Origin: Aeromicrobium massiliense JC14
GTDB lineage: Bacteria; Actinomycetota; Actinomycetes; Propionibacteriales; Nocardioidaceae
Assembly (NCBI RefSeq): GCF_000312105.1
Contig: NZ_HE978636.1
Location: 878,841-942,840 of the forward strand
DNA: 64,000 bases
Direction: 5' to 3'
Within the stretch, counting starts at the first letter, position 1, and each line of letters begins with the position of its first letter. Positions 35,208 through 41,881 of this stretch are shown here, one piece after another. The notes beneath the pieces were generated by a model. That model was not told the origin of the DNA and searched no databases. It saw only the letters and a program-made list of their open reading frames with translations. Both the position numbers and the translations under genes were made by a program.

Positions 35208-35223
35208 TGGACACAGTGTCTAT
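35208..35223. promoter_or_regulatory. TetR-type operator 3 (acyl-CoA ligase operon)
   Basis: TGGACACAGTGTCTAT, best of the three copies: inner core GACACAGTGTC is an 11-bp perfect palindrome (GACAC-A-GTGTC). It lies just upstream of the ligase gene and only 10-25 bp before the divergent DUF202 start, so both could be affected. Confidence 0.72.
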
Positions 35224-35232
35224 CATGGTGGT

Positions 35233-35637
35233 GTGGAACACCAGGGGCCCGGCCAGGCCAGGCGGTCGACGACGGCGCGGCGCGAGCGTCGGCCGCGTCG
35301 CGTCTACGGCCAGGGCAGCGAGCCCGACCCGCGCTTCACGCTCGCCAACGAGCGGACGTACCTCGCCTGGGTGCGCACCGCCCTGGCCCTCACGGCGGCC
35401 GGGGTGGCTCTCGACGCCGTCGCGCTCGACCTCGACGCCCGGCTGCAGGTCGTGGTGAGCCTCGTCCTGGTGGTGCTCGGCGCGTCCGTGCCGCTGCAGG
35501 CGTGGCGTGGCTGGGCTCGGACCGAGCGGGCGCTGCGCCGTCAGGAACCGCTGCCAGCGTCCGCGTGGACCCCCGTGCTCGCCGTCGGTGTGACGGCGGC
35601 GGGCGTCGCGCTGACGGTCGGGATCGTCCTGGCATGA
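35233..35637 (+). CDS. DUF202 family membrane protein 1
   Basis: 134 residues from GTG 35233, with a long basic N-terminus (RRSTTARRERRPRR) that is more usual in Actinobacteria. PRFTLANERTYLAWVRTALALTAAGVAL is the DUF202/YidH signature: the NERTYLAW stretch plus the first helix. Three membrane helices in total. YidH-type proteins have no agreed function. The gene lies just downstream of operator 3, and its own start signal is unclear; TetR-box control is possible. The stop overlaps the second DUF202 gene (ATGA). Confidence 0.82.
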   Translation: MEHQGPGQARRSTTARRERRPRRVYGQGSEPDPRFTLANERTYLAWVRTALALTAAGVALDAVALDLDARLQVVVSLVLVVLGASVPLQAWRGWARTERALRRQEPLPASAWTPVLAVGVTAAGVALTVGIVLA

Positions 35638-35972
35638 CCCTGTTCGACCCGGGCCTGCAGCCCGAGCGGACGGCGCTGGCCTGGCGTCGCACGGCGCTCT
35701 CGACGGCGGCGGCCGCGGCCGTGCTGGCGCGAGTCGCGCAGGCGGAGGGCGACCACGTCGCCGTCGCCACCTCCCTCGTCGCCGGGGCGGTCGCGGCGAC
35801 CTGCTGGCTGCTGGCCGGACATCGCTACGAACGGGTCTCGGTGTCGCTGCGCGAGTGCGGCGACCTGCGCCACGCCGCTCTGGGTCCGGCGGCGGCGACC
35901 CTGTGCGCCGCCAGCCTGCTCCTGTCGCTGGGGGCGCTGCACCTGGTGCTCGCCGGCGGCGGTGCGTCCTGA
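35634..35972 (+). CDS. DUF202 family membrane protein 2
   Basis: 112 residues, ATGA-coupled to the preceding DUF202 gene. PGLQPERTALAWRRTALSTAAAA matches the second DUF202 sub-type (QPERTxLAWRRT), followed by two more helices. The two proteins likely form a complex in the membrane, as the paired arrangement is common. Function unknown. Confidence 0.85.
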   Translation: MTLFDPGLQPERTALAWRRTALSTAAAAAVLARVAQAEGDHVAVATSLVAGAVAATCWLLAGHRYERVSVSLRECGDLRHAALGPAAATLCAASLLLSLGALHLVLAGGGAS

Positions 35973-35992
35973 CCGGCCTCCCACGGGCGAAG

Positions 35993-35998
35993 TAGGCT
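35993..35998 (+). promoter_or_regulatory. -10 box 7 nt before the methionine aminopeptidase GTG (leaderless)
   Basis: TAGGCT then CGGCGTC then GTG at 36006. The spacing places the transcription start at the start codon. No ribosome binding site precedes it. Confidence 0.6.
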
Positions 35999-36005
35999 CG
36001 GCGTC

Positions 36006-36773
36006 GTGATCGAGCTCCTCACCCCCGCCCAGGTCGACCAGATGCGTCCGGCCGGCCGCTTCGTCGCCAGCGTCCTCACCCGTCTCGCCGAGGTCGCCGA
36101 CGTCGGGGTCGACCTGCTCGAGCTGGACGCCGAGGCCCACCGCATGATCCGCGAGGCCGGCGCCGAGTCCTGCTACATCGACTACCACCCGTCGTTCGGC
36201 GCGATGCCGTTCGGCAAGGTGCTGTGCACGTCGGTCAACGACGCCGTCCTGCACGGCCTGCCGCACGCCTACAAGCTCCGCGACGGCGACCTGGTCAGCG
36301 TCGACTTCGCCGCGTCCGTCGACGGCTGGGTCGCCGACTCCGCGCTCAGCTTCGTCGTGGGCACGCCGCGCGACGAGGACCTCGCCATCATCGACACCAC
36401 GCAGCGCGCGCTCGCCGCGGCCATCGAGGTGGCTCAGCCGGGCAACAAGCTGGGCGACATCTCCGCCGCCATCGGCGACGTGTGCCGCGCCGACGGCTAC
36501 AAGGTCAACACCCAGTTCGGCGGCCACGGCGTCGGGCGCACCATGCACGGCGACCCGCACGTCCCCAACGACGGACGCGCCGGACGGGGCATGAAGCTGC
36601 GCCCGGGCCTGGTCATCGCGATCGAGCCGTGGCTCATGGCGGGCACCGACGAGATCGTCATGGACCCCGACGGCTGGACGATCCGCAGCGACGACGGCTC
36701 GCGCGGCGCCCACAGCGAGCACACGATCGCGATCACCGAGGACGGCCCGCTGGTCCTCACCGCCCGCGACTGA
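36006..36773 (+). CDS. map: Methionine aminopeptidase, type I
   Basis: 255 residues from GTG, 7 nt after a -10 box. The metal ligands of MetAP are visible: Asp in VSVDFAAS, Asp in GWVADSALS, His in GHGVGRTMHGDP, Glu in AIEPWL and Glu in the final HSEHTIAI. The enzyme removes N-terminal methionine from nascent proteins. The SxH-type SVNDAVLHGLP (usually N-E-V-V-H-G) is also present. A second metAP copy is usual in Actinobacteria, so this need not be the only one. Start alternatives downstream would remove conserved N-terminal residues. Confidence 0.92.
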   Translation: MIELLTPAQVDQMRPAGRFVASVLTRLAEVADVGVDLLELDAEAHRMIREAGAESCYIDYHPSFGAMPFGKVLCTSVNDAVLHGLPHAYKLRDGDLVSVDFAASVDGWVADSALSFVVGTPRDEDLAIIDTTQRALAAAIEVAQPGNKLGDISAAIGDVCRADGYKVNTQFGGHGVGRTMHGDPHVPNDGRAGRGMKLRPGLVIAIEPWLMAGTDEIVMDPDGWTIRSDDGSRGAHSEHTIAITEDGPLVLTARD

Positions 36774-36798
36774 CGTGAGCTGCGTCCCGCCCCAGGGA

Positions 36799-36880
36799 GC
36801 GGTGAGTCAGCAACCGTTCCTTCCCGCGAGCGGTGAGCGGGCAACGGCATGACGCCCTGATTCGGTTGCCAGCTCACCGC
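36799..36880. repeat. Dispersed palindromic repeat, copy B
   Basis: Three related 17-18-mers: GCGGTGAGTCAGCAACCG (36799-36816), GCGGTGAGCGGGCAACG (36830-36846) and, inverted, CGGTTGCCAGCTCACCGC (36863-36880). The last two form a hairpin with about a 16-nt loop. The first is identical to the reverse complement of 53496-53513. The repeat lies in the 197 bp gap between map and dinB. Confidence 0.65.
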
Positions 36881-36958
36881 CGCGCCGAGTGGGAGGGCTC
36901 GTTCGGTCGGCAGGTCACCGCCTCGACCGACGAGTCGTCCGCTGTCACCGGCGGGTGG

Positions 36959-36964
36959 GACGAT
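36959..36964 (+). promoter_or_regulatory. Weak -10-like box 6 nt before the dinB GTG
   Basis: GACGAT then CGAGGG then GTG 36971. The box lacks the first T of TANNNT. The spacing is that of leaderless genes elsewhere in the window. Confidence 0.3.
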
Positions 36965-36970
36965 CGAGGG

Positions 36971-38170
36971 GTGGAGCCCTCGATCCTCCACGCCGACCTC
37001 GACTCGTTCTACGCGTCCGTGGAGCAGCGTGACGACCCGGCCCTGCGCGGACGTCCGGTCCTCGTGGGCGGCGGGGTCGTGCTCGCCGCCAGCTACGAGG
37101 CCAAGGCCCACGGCGTCTCCACGCCGATGAACGTGCGGCACGCGCTGCACCGGTGCCCCGACGCGATCGTCGTGCCGCCGCGCTTCGAGGCGTACGTCGA
37201 GGCCAGCCGCCGCGTGTTCGACGTCTTCCACGACACCACGCCGGTCGTCGAGGGCATCAGCATCGACGAGGCGTTCCTGGACGTCTCGGGGCTGCGCCGG
37301 CTGCGCGGCCCGGCCGTGCACGTGGCCGCCGAGCTGCGCCGCCAGGTGCGCGAGCGGGTTGGCCTGCCGATCACCGTGGGCGTCGCCCGCACCAAGTTCC
37401 TGGCCAAGGTCGCCAGCGGCGCGGGCAAGCCCGACGGCCTGCTCGTGGTCGAGCCCGACGACGAGCGACGCTTCCTGCACGCGCTACCGGTGCAGAAGCT
37501 GTGGGGCGTCGGGCCGGTCACCGCGGAGGCGCTGAACGCCGGCGGGCTGCGCACGGTCGGGCAGGTCGCCGCGATCGACGAGCCCGACCTCGTCGCCATG
37601 ATCGGCAAGGCCGCCGGCCGCCACCTGCACGCCCTGGCCAACCTGCGCGACCCGCGTCCGGTGGTCACCGGGCAGCGGCGCGGGTCGATGGGCGCCCAGC
37701 ACGCGCTCGGTCGCGGTCCGCACGGCTGGGACGTCGTCGACGGCACGATGCTGGCCCTGGTCGACCGGGTCACCGGGCGCATGCGCGCCGCCGGGCGCAC
37801 CGGCGCGACGGTCACCGTCCGCGTGCGGCTCGACGACTTCCGCCGGCTCAGCCGGGCGCGCACGCTGCCGACGCCGACCGACCGCACCGAGACGGTGCTG
37901 AGCACGGCGCGCGACCTGCTGGCCGACCTGCGTCCGCTGCTGGAGCGCGAGGGCGTGACCCTCGTCGGCGTCTCGGTCGGCAACCTCGACGACCACGGCG
38001 CGCAGCTCGAGCTCCCGCTGGGTGACGACGAGAACCCGCGCGCCGCGGCCGGCGCGGCGCTCGACGACGTCCTGGACGCCGTGCGCGGCAAGTTCGGGCG
38101 GGCGGCGGTGGAGCGGGCCGTGCAGCTGGGCCGGCACGCGCCGAGCGAGGCGCCGCACCTCCCCGACTAA
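36971..38170 (+). CDS. dinB: DNA polymerase IV
   Basis: 399 residues from GTG (VEPSILHADLDSFYASVEQ). The Y-family active site motifs are HADLDSFYASVEQ with its catalytic Asp, and the SIDEAFLDVSG stretch with Asp-Glu. A helix-hairpin-helix (VQKLWGVGPVTAEALNAGGLRTVGQVA) follows, then a little-finger domain. The end has QLELPL, a sliding-clamp binding motif of the QL-LPL type. The enzyme copies past damaged bases. The open frame upstream (to 36833) runs through the palindromic repeat and is not part of the gene. No LexA box was seen. Confidence 0.94.
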   Translation: MEPSILHADLDSFYASVEQRDDPALRGRPVLVGGGVVLAASYEAKAHGVSTPMNVRHALHRCPDAIVVPPRFEAYVEASRRVFDVFHDTTPVVEGISIDEAFLDVSGLRRLRGPAVHVAAELRRQVRERVGLPITVGVARTKFLAKVASGAGKPDGLLVVEPDDERRFLHALPVQKLWGVGPVTAEALNAGGLRTVGQVAAIDEPDLVAMIGKAAGRHLHALANLRDPRPVVTGQRRGSMGAQHALGRGPHGWDVVDGTMLALVDRVTGRMRAAGRTGATVTVRVRLDDFRRLSRARTLPTPTDRTETVLSTARDLLADLRPLLEREGVTLVGVSVGNLDDHGAQLELPLGDDENPRAAAGAALDDVLDAVRGKFGRAAVERAVQLGRHAPSEAPHLPD

Positions 38171-38240
38171 GGGCGAGCCCGCCATCGGGTGGGTGGTCGG
38201 CCGGTGCTCTGGAGGGATCGGCTGACCCGCGGGCTCGCCC
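38171..38240. repeat. Inverted repeat with 46-nt loop after dinB
   Basis: GGGCGAGCCCGC (38171-38182) and GCGGGCTCGCCC (38229-38240) are a perfect 12-bp inverted repeat separated by 46 nt. It begins directly after the dinB stop (38170). It may act as a terminator for dinB and for the convergent amidase gene, or form a structured RNA; nothing else was seen in the 173 bp gap (38171-38343). Confidence 0.5.
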
Positions 38241-38343
38241 CCAGCAGGAGGGGAGGTCTCGACCGTAGGCCCGGCGGACGGCGATCCGTCACCCCTCGGG
38301 CGTCGATCGGCGTCGATTTGGGACGTACGTCCGAGATCGGGGC

Positions 38344-39768
38344 TCAGCAGCCCGGCGGCACGCGGTCGTGCCACGGGGCGGCGGCCTCGACCTGGGCGCT
38401 GAGCGCGAGCAGCAGCGCGTCCTGGCCGGGGTGCGCGGCGAGCATGACGCCCACCGGCAGCGAGGGCCGGTCGTCCGTGTCGTCGGTCCATCCCAGCGGC
38501 AGGCTCGCGGCCGGCTGCCCGCTCATGTTCATGAGCGCCGTGTACGGCGTGAAGAGCAGCTCGCGCCGGTGGTCCTCGGCGCCGTCCCCGGACTCGGTGA
38601 ACCACGCGTGCGGCTGCGGGGGCAGCGCGAGGGTCGGCGTCAGGAACGCGTCGAACGCCTGCAGGTCGGTCACCACGCTCCGGGTGGTCGCCTCCAGGTG
38701 CTGCATCGCCCGCACCAGGTCGGTGCCGGACGACCGTGCGCCCCGCTCGCGCCAGTAGCGCGTCGTGCCGCGCAGCAGCGGGTCGGCCTCGACCGGGATC
38801 GGGACGGCGGCCACGCCGGTCGACCACACGACGTTGAACTGCGGCTCGAGGTCCTGCGGCCACGGGTTCGGCAGGTCGACGACCTCGTGGCCGAGGGACT
38901 CGAGCAGCCGCGAGGCGTGCTCCCAGGCCGCGACCGACTCCGTTGACGCGTCGACACCGTCCAGGTAGGGCGCGCTCCAGCGCGCGATGCGGAGCCGGCC
39001 GGGGTCACGGCCGACGGCGGACGCGTACGGCTGCGCCGGGGCGGGGAGCGGGCGCGGGTCACCGGGCATGGGCCGGGCGAGCAGGTCCAGCAGCGCGGCG
39101 GCGTCGGCGACGGTGCGCGCGATCGGGCCGTCGACCGCCAGGCCGTTCCAGTCGCTGCCGACGGGCCCGGCGCTCACCCGGCCGCGGCTGGGCTTGAACC
39201 CGAAGACGCCGCAGCACGAGGACGGGATGCGGATCGAGCCGCCACCGTCGCTGCCCGGCGCGAGCGGCAGCAGGCGCGCCGCCACCGCGGCCGCCGCCCC
39301 GCCGCTGGAGCCGCCGGCGTTGCGGGTGACGTCCCACGGGGTCGCGGCCGGCCCGACGACGTCGTTGTCGGTGTAGGACGAGAGCCCGACCTCGGGGGTG
39401 TTCGTCTTGCCCAGGCTCACGAACCCAGCGCTCTCGACGAGCTCGACGACGTACGCGTCCACGTCCGGCACCTGGTCGGCCATGAGCCGCGAGCCGAGCG
39501 TCGTGCGGACGCCCTTGGTCGACGTGAGGTCCTTGAACGCCGTCGGGACGCCGCAGAACGGGGGTGCGTCGCCGGCGGCGAGCAGGACGTCCGCCGCGGC
39601 CGCCCGCTCCAGAGCGCGCTCCGGGGTGACGGTGACGAACGCGCCCAGCCGGGGCCCGTGCACGGCGACGCGCTCGAGCTGGTGGCTCACGAGCTCGACC
39701 GACGACACCTCGCGGGCGCGCAGGGCGTCGGCCATCTGGATCGCGCTCAGGTCGTGCAGCTCGGTCAT
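38344..39768 (-). CDS. Amidase (amidase signature family)
   Basis: 474 residues from MTELHDLS. The catalytic triad of the amidase signature is visible: Lys in GVPTAFKDL, the cis-Ser region GGSSGGAAAAVAARL, and the Ser of GSDGGGSIRIPS. Family members hydrolyse amides or the glutamine in GatA; the C-terminal region differs from GatA, so a free amidase with unknown substrate (for example short amides or 6-aminohexanoate-type oligomers) is likely. Residues RNAGGSSGG are typical. The start overlaps no other gene; the 2H gene is divergent with 22 bp between. Confidence 0.87.
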   Translation of the reverse strand: MTELHDLSAIQMADALRAREVSSVELVSHQLERVAVHGPRLGAFVTVTPERALERAAAADVLLAAGDAPPFCGVPTAFKDLTSTKGVRTTLGSRLMADQVPDVDAYVVELVESAGFVSLGKTNTPEVGLSSYTDNDVVGPAATPWDVTRNAGGSSGGAAAAVAARLLPLAPGSDGGGSIRIPSSCCGVFGFKPSRGRVSAGPVGSDWNGLAVDGPIARTVADAAALLDLLARPMPGDPRPLPAPAQPYASAVGRDPGRLRIARWSAPYLDGVDASTESVAAWEHASRLLESLGHEVVDLPNPWPQDLEPQFNVVWSTGVAAVPIPVEADPLLRGTTRYWRERGARSSGTDLVRAMQHLEATTRSVVTDLQAFDAFLTPTLALPPQPHAWFTESGDGAEDHRRELLFTPYTALMNMSGQPAASLPLGWTDDTDDRPSLPVGVMLAAHPGQDALLLALSAQVEAAAPWHDRVPPGC

Positions 39769-39778
39769 GCCGCGAGCG

Positions 39779-39784
39779 TACGGT
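39779..39784 (+). promoter_or_regulatory. -10 box 6 nt before the 2H gene GTG (leaderless)
   Basis: TACGGT then GACCTC then GTG 39791. The spacing predicts a leaderless message. Confidence 0.6.
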
Positions 39785-39790
39785 GACCTC

Positions 39791-40318
39791 GTGGTCCAGT
39801 CCGTGGAGCTGCTGCTCGACGCGGCCCTCGAGGACGAGGTGCGCCGCGAGTGGACGCTGCTCGCCGACGCGGGGCTGCCCAGCCAGGCCCGGCACCGCGG
39901 GCCGTCCAACCGTCCGCACGCCACCCTCGCCGTGGCCGACGCGCTCACCGACGACGCCGAGCAGGCACTGCTCGACCTCGCGCCGCCCGACGGCCTGGAG
40001 GTCCGGCTCGGCGGCTGGCTGCTGTTCGGCCGGCGCACGTTCGTGCTCTGCCGCACCGTGGTGCCGAGCGCGGGCCTGCTCGCCCTGCAGCACGAGGTGG
40101 CGGGTCTCGTCGCGTCGGGCGAGCACGTGCGCGACAACGGGCTGCCCGACCGCTGGACCCCGCACGTCACCCTGGCCCGCCACCTCAGCGGCGCCCAGGT
40201 CGACGTGGCCCTCGCCGCGCTGGCCGAGCGGCCGCGCGACCTGGCCGGCAAGGCGTCCGGCGTACGCAGGTGGGACGGCGACGAGCGCCGTGAGTGGCCC
40301 GTGGCGACCGGCTCCTAG
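39791..40318 (+). CDS. 2H phosphoesterase / 2'-5' RNA ligase family protein
   Basis: 175 residues from GTG, 6 nt after TACGGT. Two HxT/S motifs are visible about 80 residues apart: RPHATLAV and TPHVTLARH. These are the catalytic His-Thr pairs of the 2H superfamily (LigT, cyclic phosphodiesterases). The substrate is unknown. The larger frame upstream overlaps the amidase gene on the other strand and is a shadow. The stop codon TAG (40316-40318) is also part of the -10 box of the next gene. Confidence 0.82.
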   Translation: MVQSVELLLDAALEDEVRREWTLLADAGLPSQARHRGPSNRPHATLAVADALTDDAEQALLDLAPPDGLEVRLGGWLLFGRRTFVLCRTVVPSAGLLALQHEVAGLVASGEHVRDNGLPDRWTPHVTLARHLSGAQVDVALAALAERPRDLAGKASGVRRWDGDERREWPVATGS

Positions 40319-40321
40319 ACT
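40316..40321 (+). promoter_or_regulatory. -10 box of the TrhO-like gene, overlapping the previous stop codon
   Basis: TAGACT; its first three bases are the TAG stop codon of the 2H gene. CACCGC follows, then GTG 40328, again a leaderless arrangement. Confidence 0.6.
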
Positions 40322-40327
40322 CACCGC

Positions 40328-41215
40328 GTGGCCACGCCGAAGGTGATCCTGTACTACGCGTTCCGGCCGCTGGCCGACCCCGAGGCGATCCGGCTCTGGC
40401 AGCAGACGCTGTGCGACTCGCTGGGGCTCAAGGGCCGCATCATCATCTCCCCGCACGGCATCAACGGCACGCTCGGCGGCGACGTGGACGTGCTCAAGCG
40501 CTACGTCCACGGCACCCGCGCCTACCTGCCGTTCCGCGACCTGGACGTGAAGTGGAGCGGCGGCAGCCCGCTGCTGCCGGACGGCACGACGTCGGACTTC
40601 CCGCGGCTGCGCGTCCGGGTCCGCGACGAGGTGGTGACGTTCGGCGTCCCGGACGAGCTCGAGGTCGACGAGCACGGCGTCGTGGGCGGAGGGACGCCGC
40701 TCAGCCCGGCCGAGCTGCACGCGCTGGTGGAGCGCGAGGACGTCGTCTTCCTCGACGGTCGCAACGCGGTCGAGTCCGAGCTCGGCCGGTTCAAGGACGC
40801 CGTGCGCCCGCCGGTCTCGACCACCCGCGAGCTCGTCGAGCTGCTCGACAGCGGCGTCTACGACCACCTCAAGGACAAGCCGGTCGTCACCTACTGCACC
40901 GGCGGGATCCGCTGCGAGGTGCTGACGCCGCTCATGCGCCACCGCGGGTTCGAGCAGGTCTACCAGCTCGACGGCGGCATCGTCCGCTACGGCGAGGCGT
41001 TCGGGGACGACGGCCTGTGGGAGGGCTCGCTGTACGTGTTCGACGGTCGTGACCAGACCGACTTCAGCGACCACACGGCCGTCGTGGGGCGGTGCGACCG
41101 CTGCGCCGCTCCGTCGCGCGACGTCCGCGACTGCGACCTAGGCTCGTGCGTGGCCCAGTTCGTCCGCTGCGACGACTGCGCCGCCGCGGCCGGCCGGTGC
41201 GCCACCCATGGGTGA
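40328..41215 (+). CDS. trhO: tRNA uridine(34) hydroxylase-like rhodanese (TrhO/YceA)
   Basis: 295 residues from GTG. An N-terminal acylphosphatase-like domain (IIISPHGINGTLGG) is followed by the rhodanese domain with active site TYCTGGIRCE (Cys is catalytic), and by a C-terminal region with CDRCAAPSRDVRDCDLGSC and CDDCAAAAGRC, a cysteine cluster that is common in TrhO proteins. TrhO makes 5-hydroxyuridine at the wobble position of certain tRNAs. The substrate role is inferred from family similarity. The preceding TAGACT box and spacing indicate independent leaderless transcription even though the gene is only 9 bp after the 2H gene. Confidence 0.9.
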   Translation: MATPKVILYYAFRPLADPEAIRLWQQTLCDSLGLKGRIIISPHGINGTLGGDVDVLKRYVHGTRAYLPFRDLDVKWSGGSPLLPDGTTSDFPRLRVRVRDEVVTFGVPDELEVDEHGVVGGGTPLSPAELHALVEREDVVFLDGRNAVESELGRFKDAVRPPVSTTRELVELLDSGVYDHLKDKPVVTYCTGGIRCEVLTPLMRHRGFEQVYQLDGGIVRYGEAFGDDGLWEGSLYVFDGRDQTDFSDHTAVVGRCDRCAAPSRDVRDCDLGSCVAQFVRCDDCAAAAGRCATHG

Positions 41216-41249
41216 CCACGCTCACGTTGTGCGGCCGCTGACCCCCGCC

Positions 41250-41274
41250 TAACCTCGAAACGAAACTGTTTCGT
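41250..41274. promoter_or_regulatory. -10 box and perfect palindromic operator of the TetR-MMPL operon
   Basis: TAACCT (41250-41255), then ACGAAACTGTTTCGT (41260-41274), a perfect 15-bp palindrome (ACGAAAC-T-GTTTCGT). The palindrome sits at the expected transcription start and 14 bp before the TetR ATG, so autorepression is expected. Confidence 0.75.
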
Positions 41275-41288
41275 ATCGGAGGAGCGTC

Positions 41289-41852
41289 ATGGCCCTGTCG
41301 CAGGAGCGTCGCGAGGAGATCTTCTCCGGCGCGCTCGCGCTCGTGGCCGAGCACGGCTTCGACAAGGTGACGATGGACCAGGTGGCCGAGGCCACCCGGT
41401 CGAGCAAGGCCACGCTGTACCGCCAGTGGGGCAGCAAGACGACCCTCGTGGTCGACGCGCTCAGCTGCTTCGCCCCGCTCGAGGAGGCGCTGCCCGACAC
41501 CGGCACGCTGCGCGGGGACCTGCTGGAGATGTTCGCCCCGCGCGAGCGCAAGGTCACCGACGAGAGCGAGCTCATCGGCGCGCTGCTCACCGCGACGCGC
41601 ACGGACGCCGAGCTGGGCGAGGCCATCCGCGACCGGGTCGTGAAGCCCGCGACCGACCGGGTCGGCGTGCTGGTGCAGCGGGCGGTCGAGCGCGGCGAGG
41701 TCGCGCCCGACGTGCCCGGCCTGCGTCACCTGCCCCTCATGCTCGTCGCCCCGTTCGTCCTGCACGACGCCGTGCTGCCCGGCGAGCTGACCGACGACTA
41801 CGTGACCGACTACGTCGAGTCGGTGCTGCTGCCGGCCCTCGGCGTCCACTGA
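41289..41852 (+). CDS. TetR-family regulator of the MMPL transporter
   Basis: 187 residues, ribosome binding site GGAGGAG (41278-41284). The helix-turn-helix (VTMDQVAEATRSSKATLYRQWGSKTTLV, about 27-54) is typical TetR. The C-terminal domain matches the TetR_C_11-like type with LVAPFVLHDAVLPGEL. It probably binds the palindrome ACGAAACTGTTTCGT directly upstream, and so controls itself and the MMPL transporter 29 bp downstream. The ligand is unknown. Confidence 0.87.
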   Translation: MALSQERREEIFSGALALVAEHGFDKVTMDQVAEATRSSKATLYRQWGSKTTLVVDALSCFAPLEEALPDTGTLRGDLLEMFAPRERKVTDESELIGALLTATRTDAELGEAIRDRVVKPATDRVGVLVQRAVERGEVAPDVPGLRHLPLMLVAPFVLHDAVLPGELTDDYVTDYVESVLLPALGVH

Positions 41853-41881
41853 ACCCCCGCACATCCACAAGGAGACCCTCC

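Noticed and set aside
36833-36970. Longer DNA polymerase IV start
   Set aside because: The extra residues lie within the palindromic repeat and the family N-terminus begins at the GTG at 36971.
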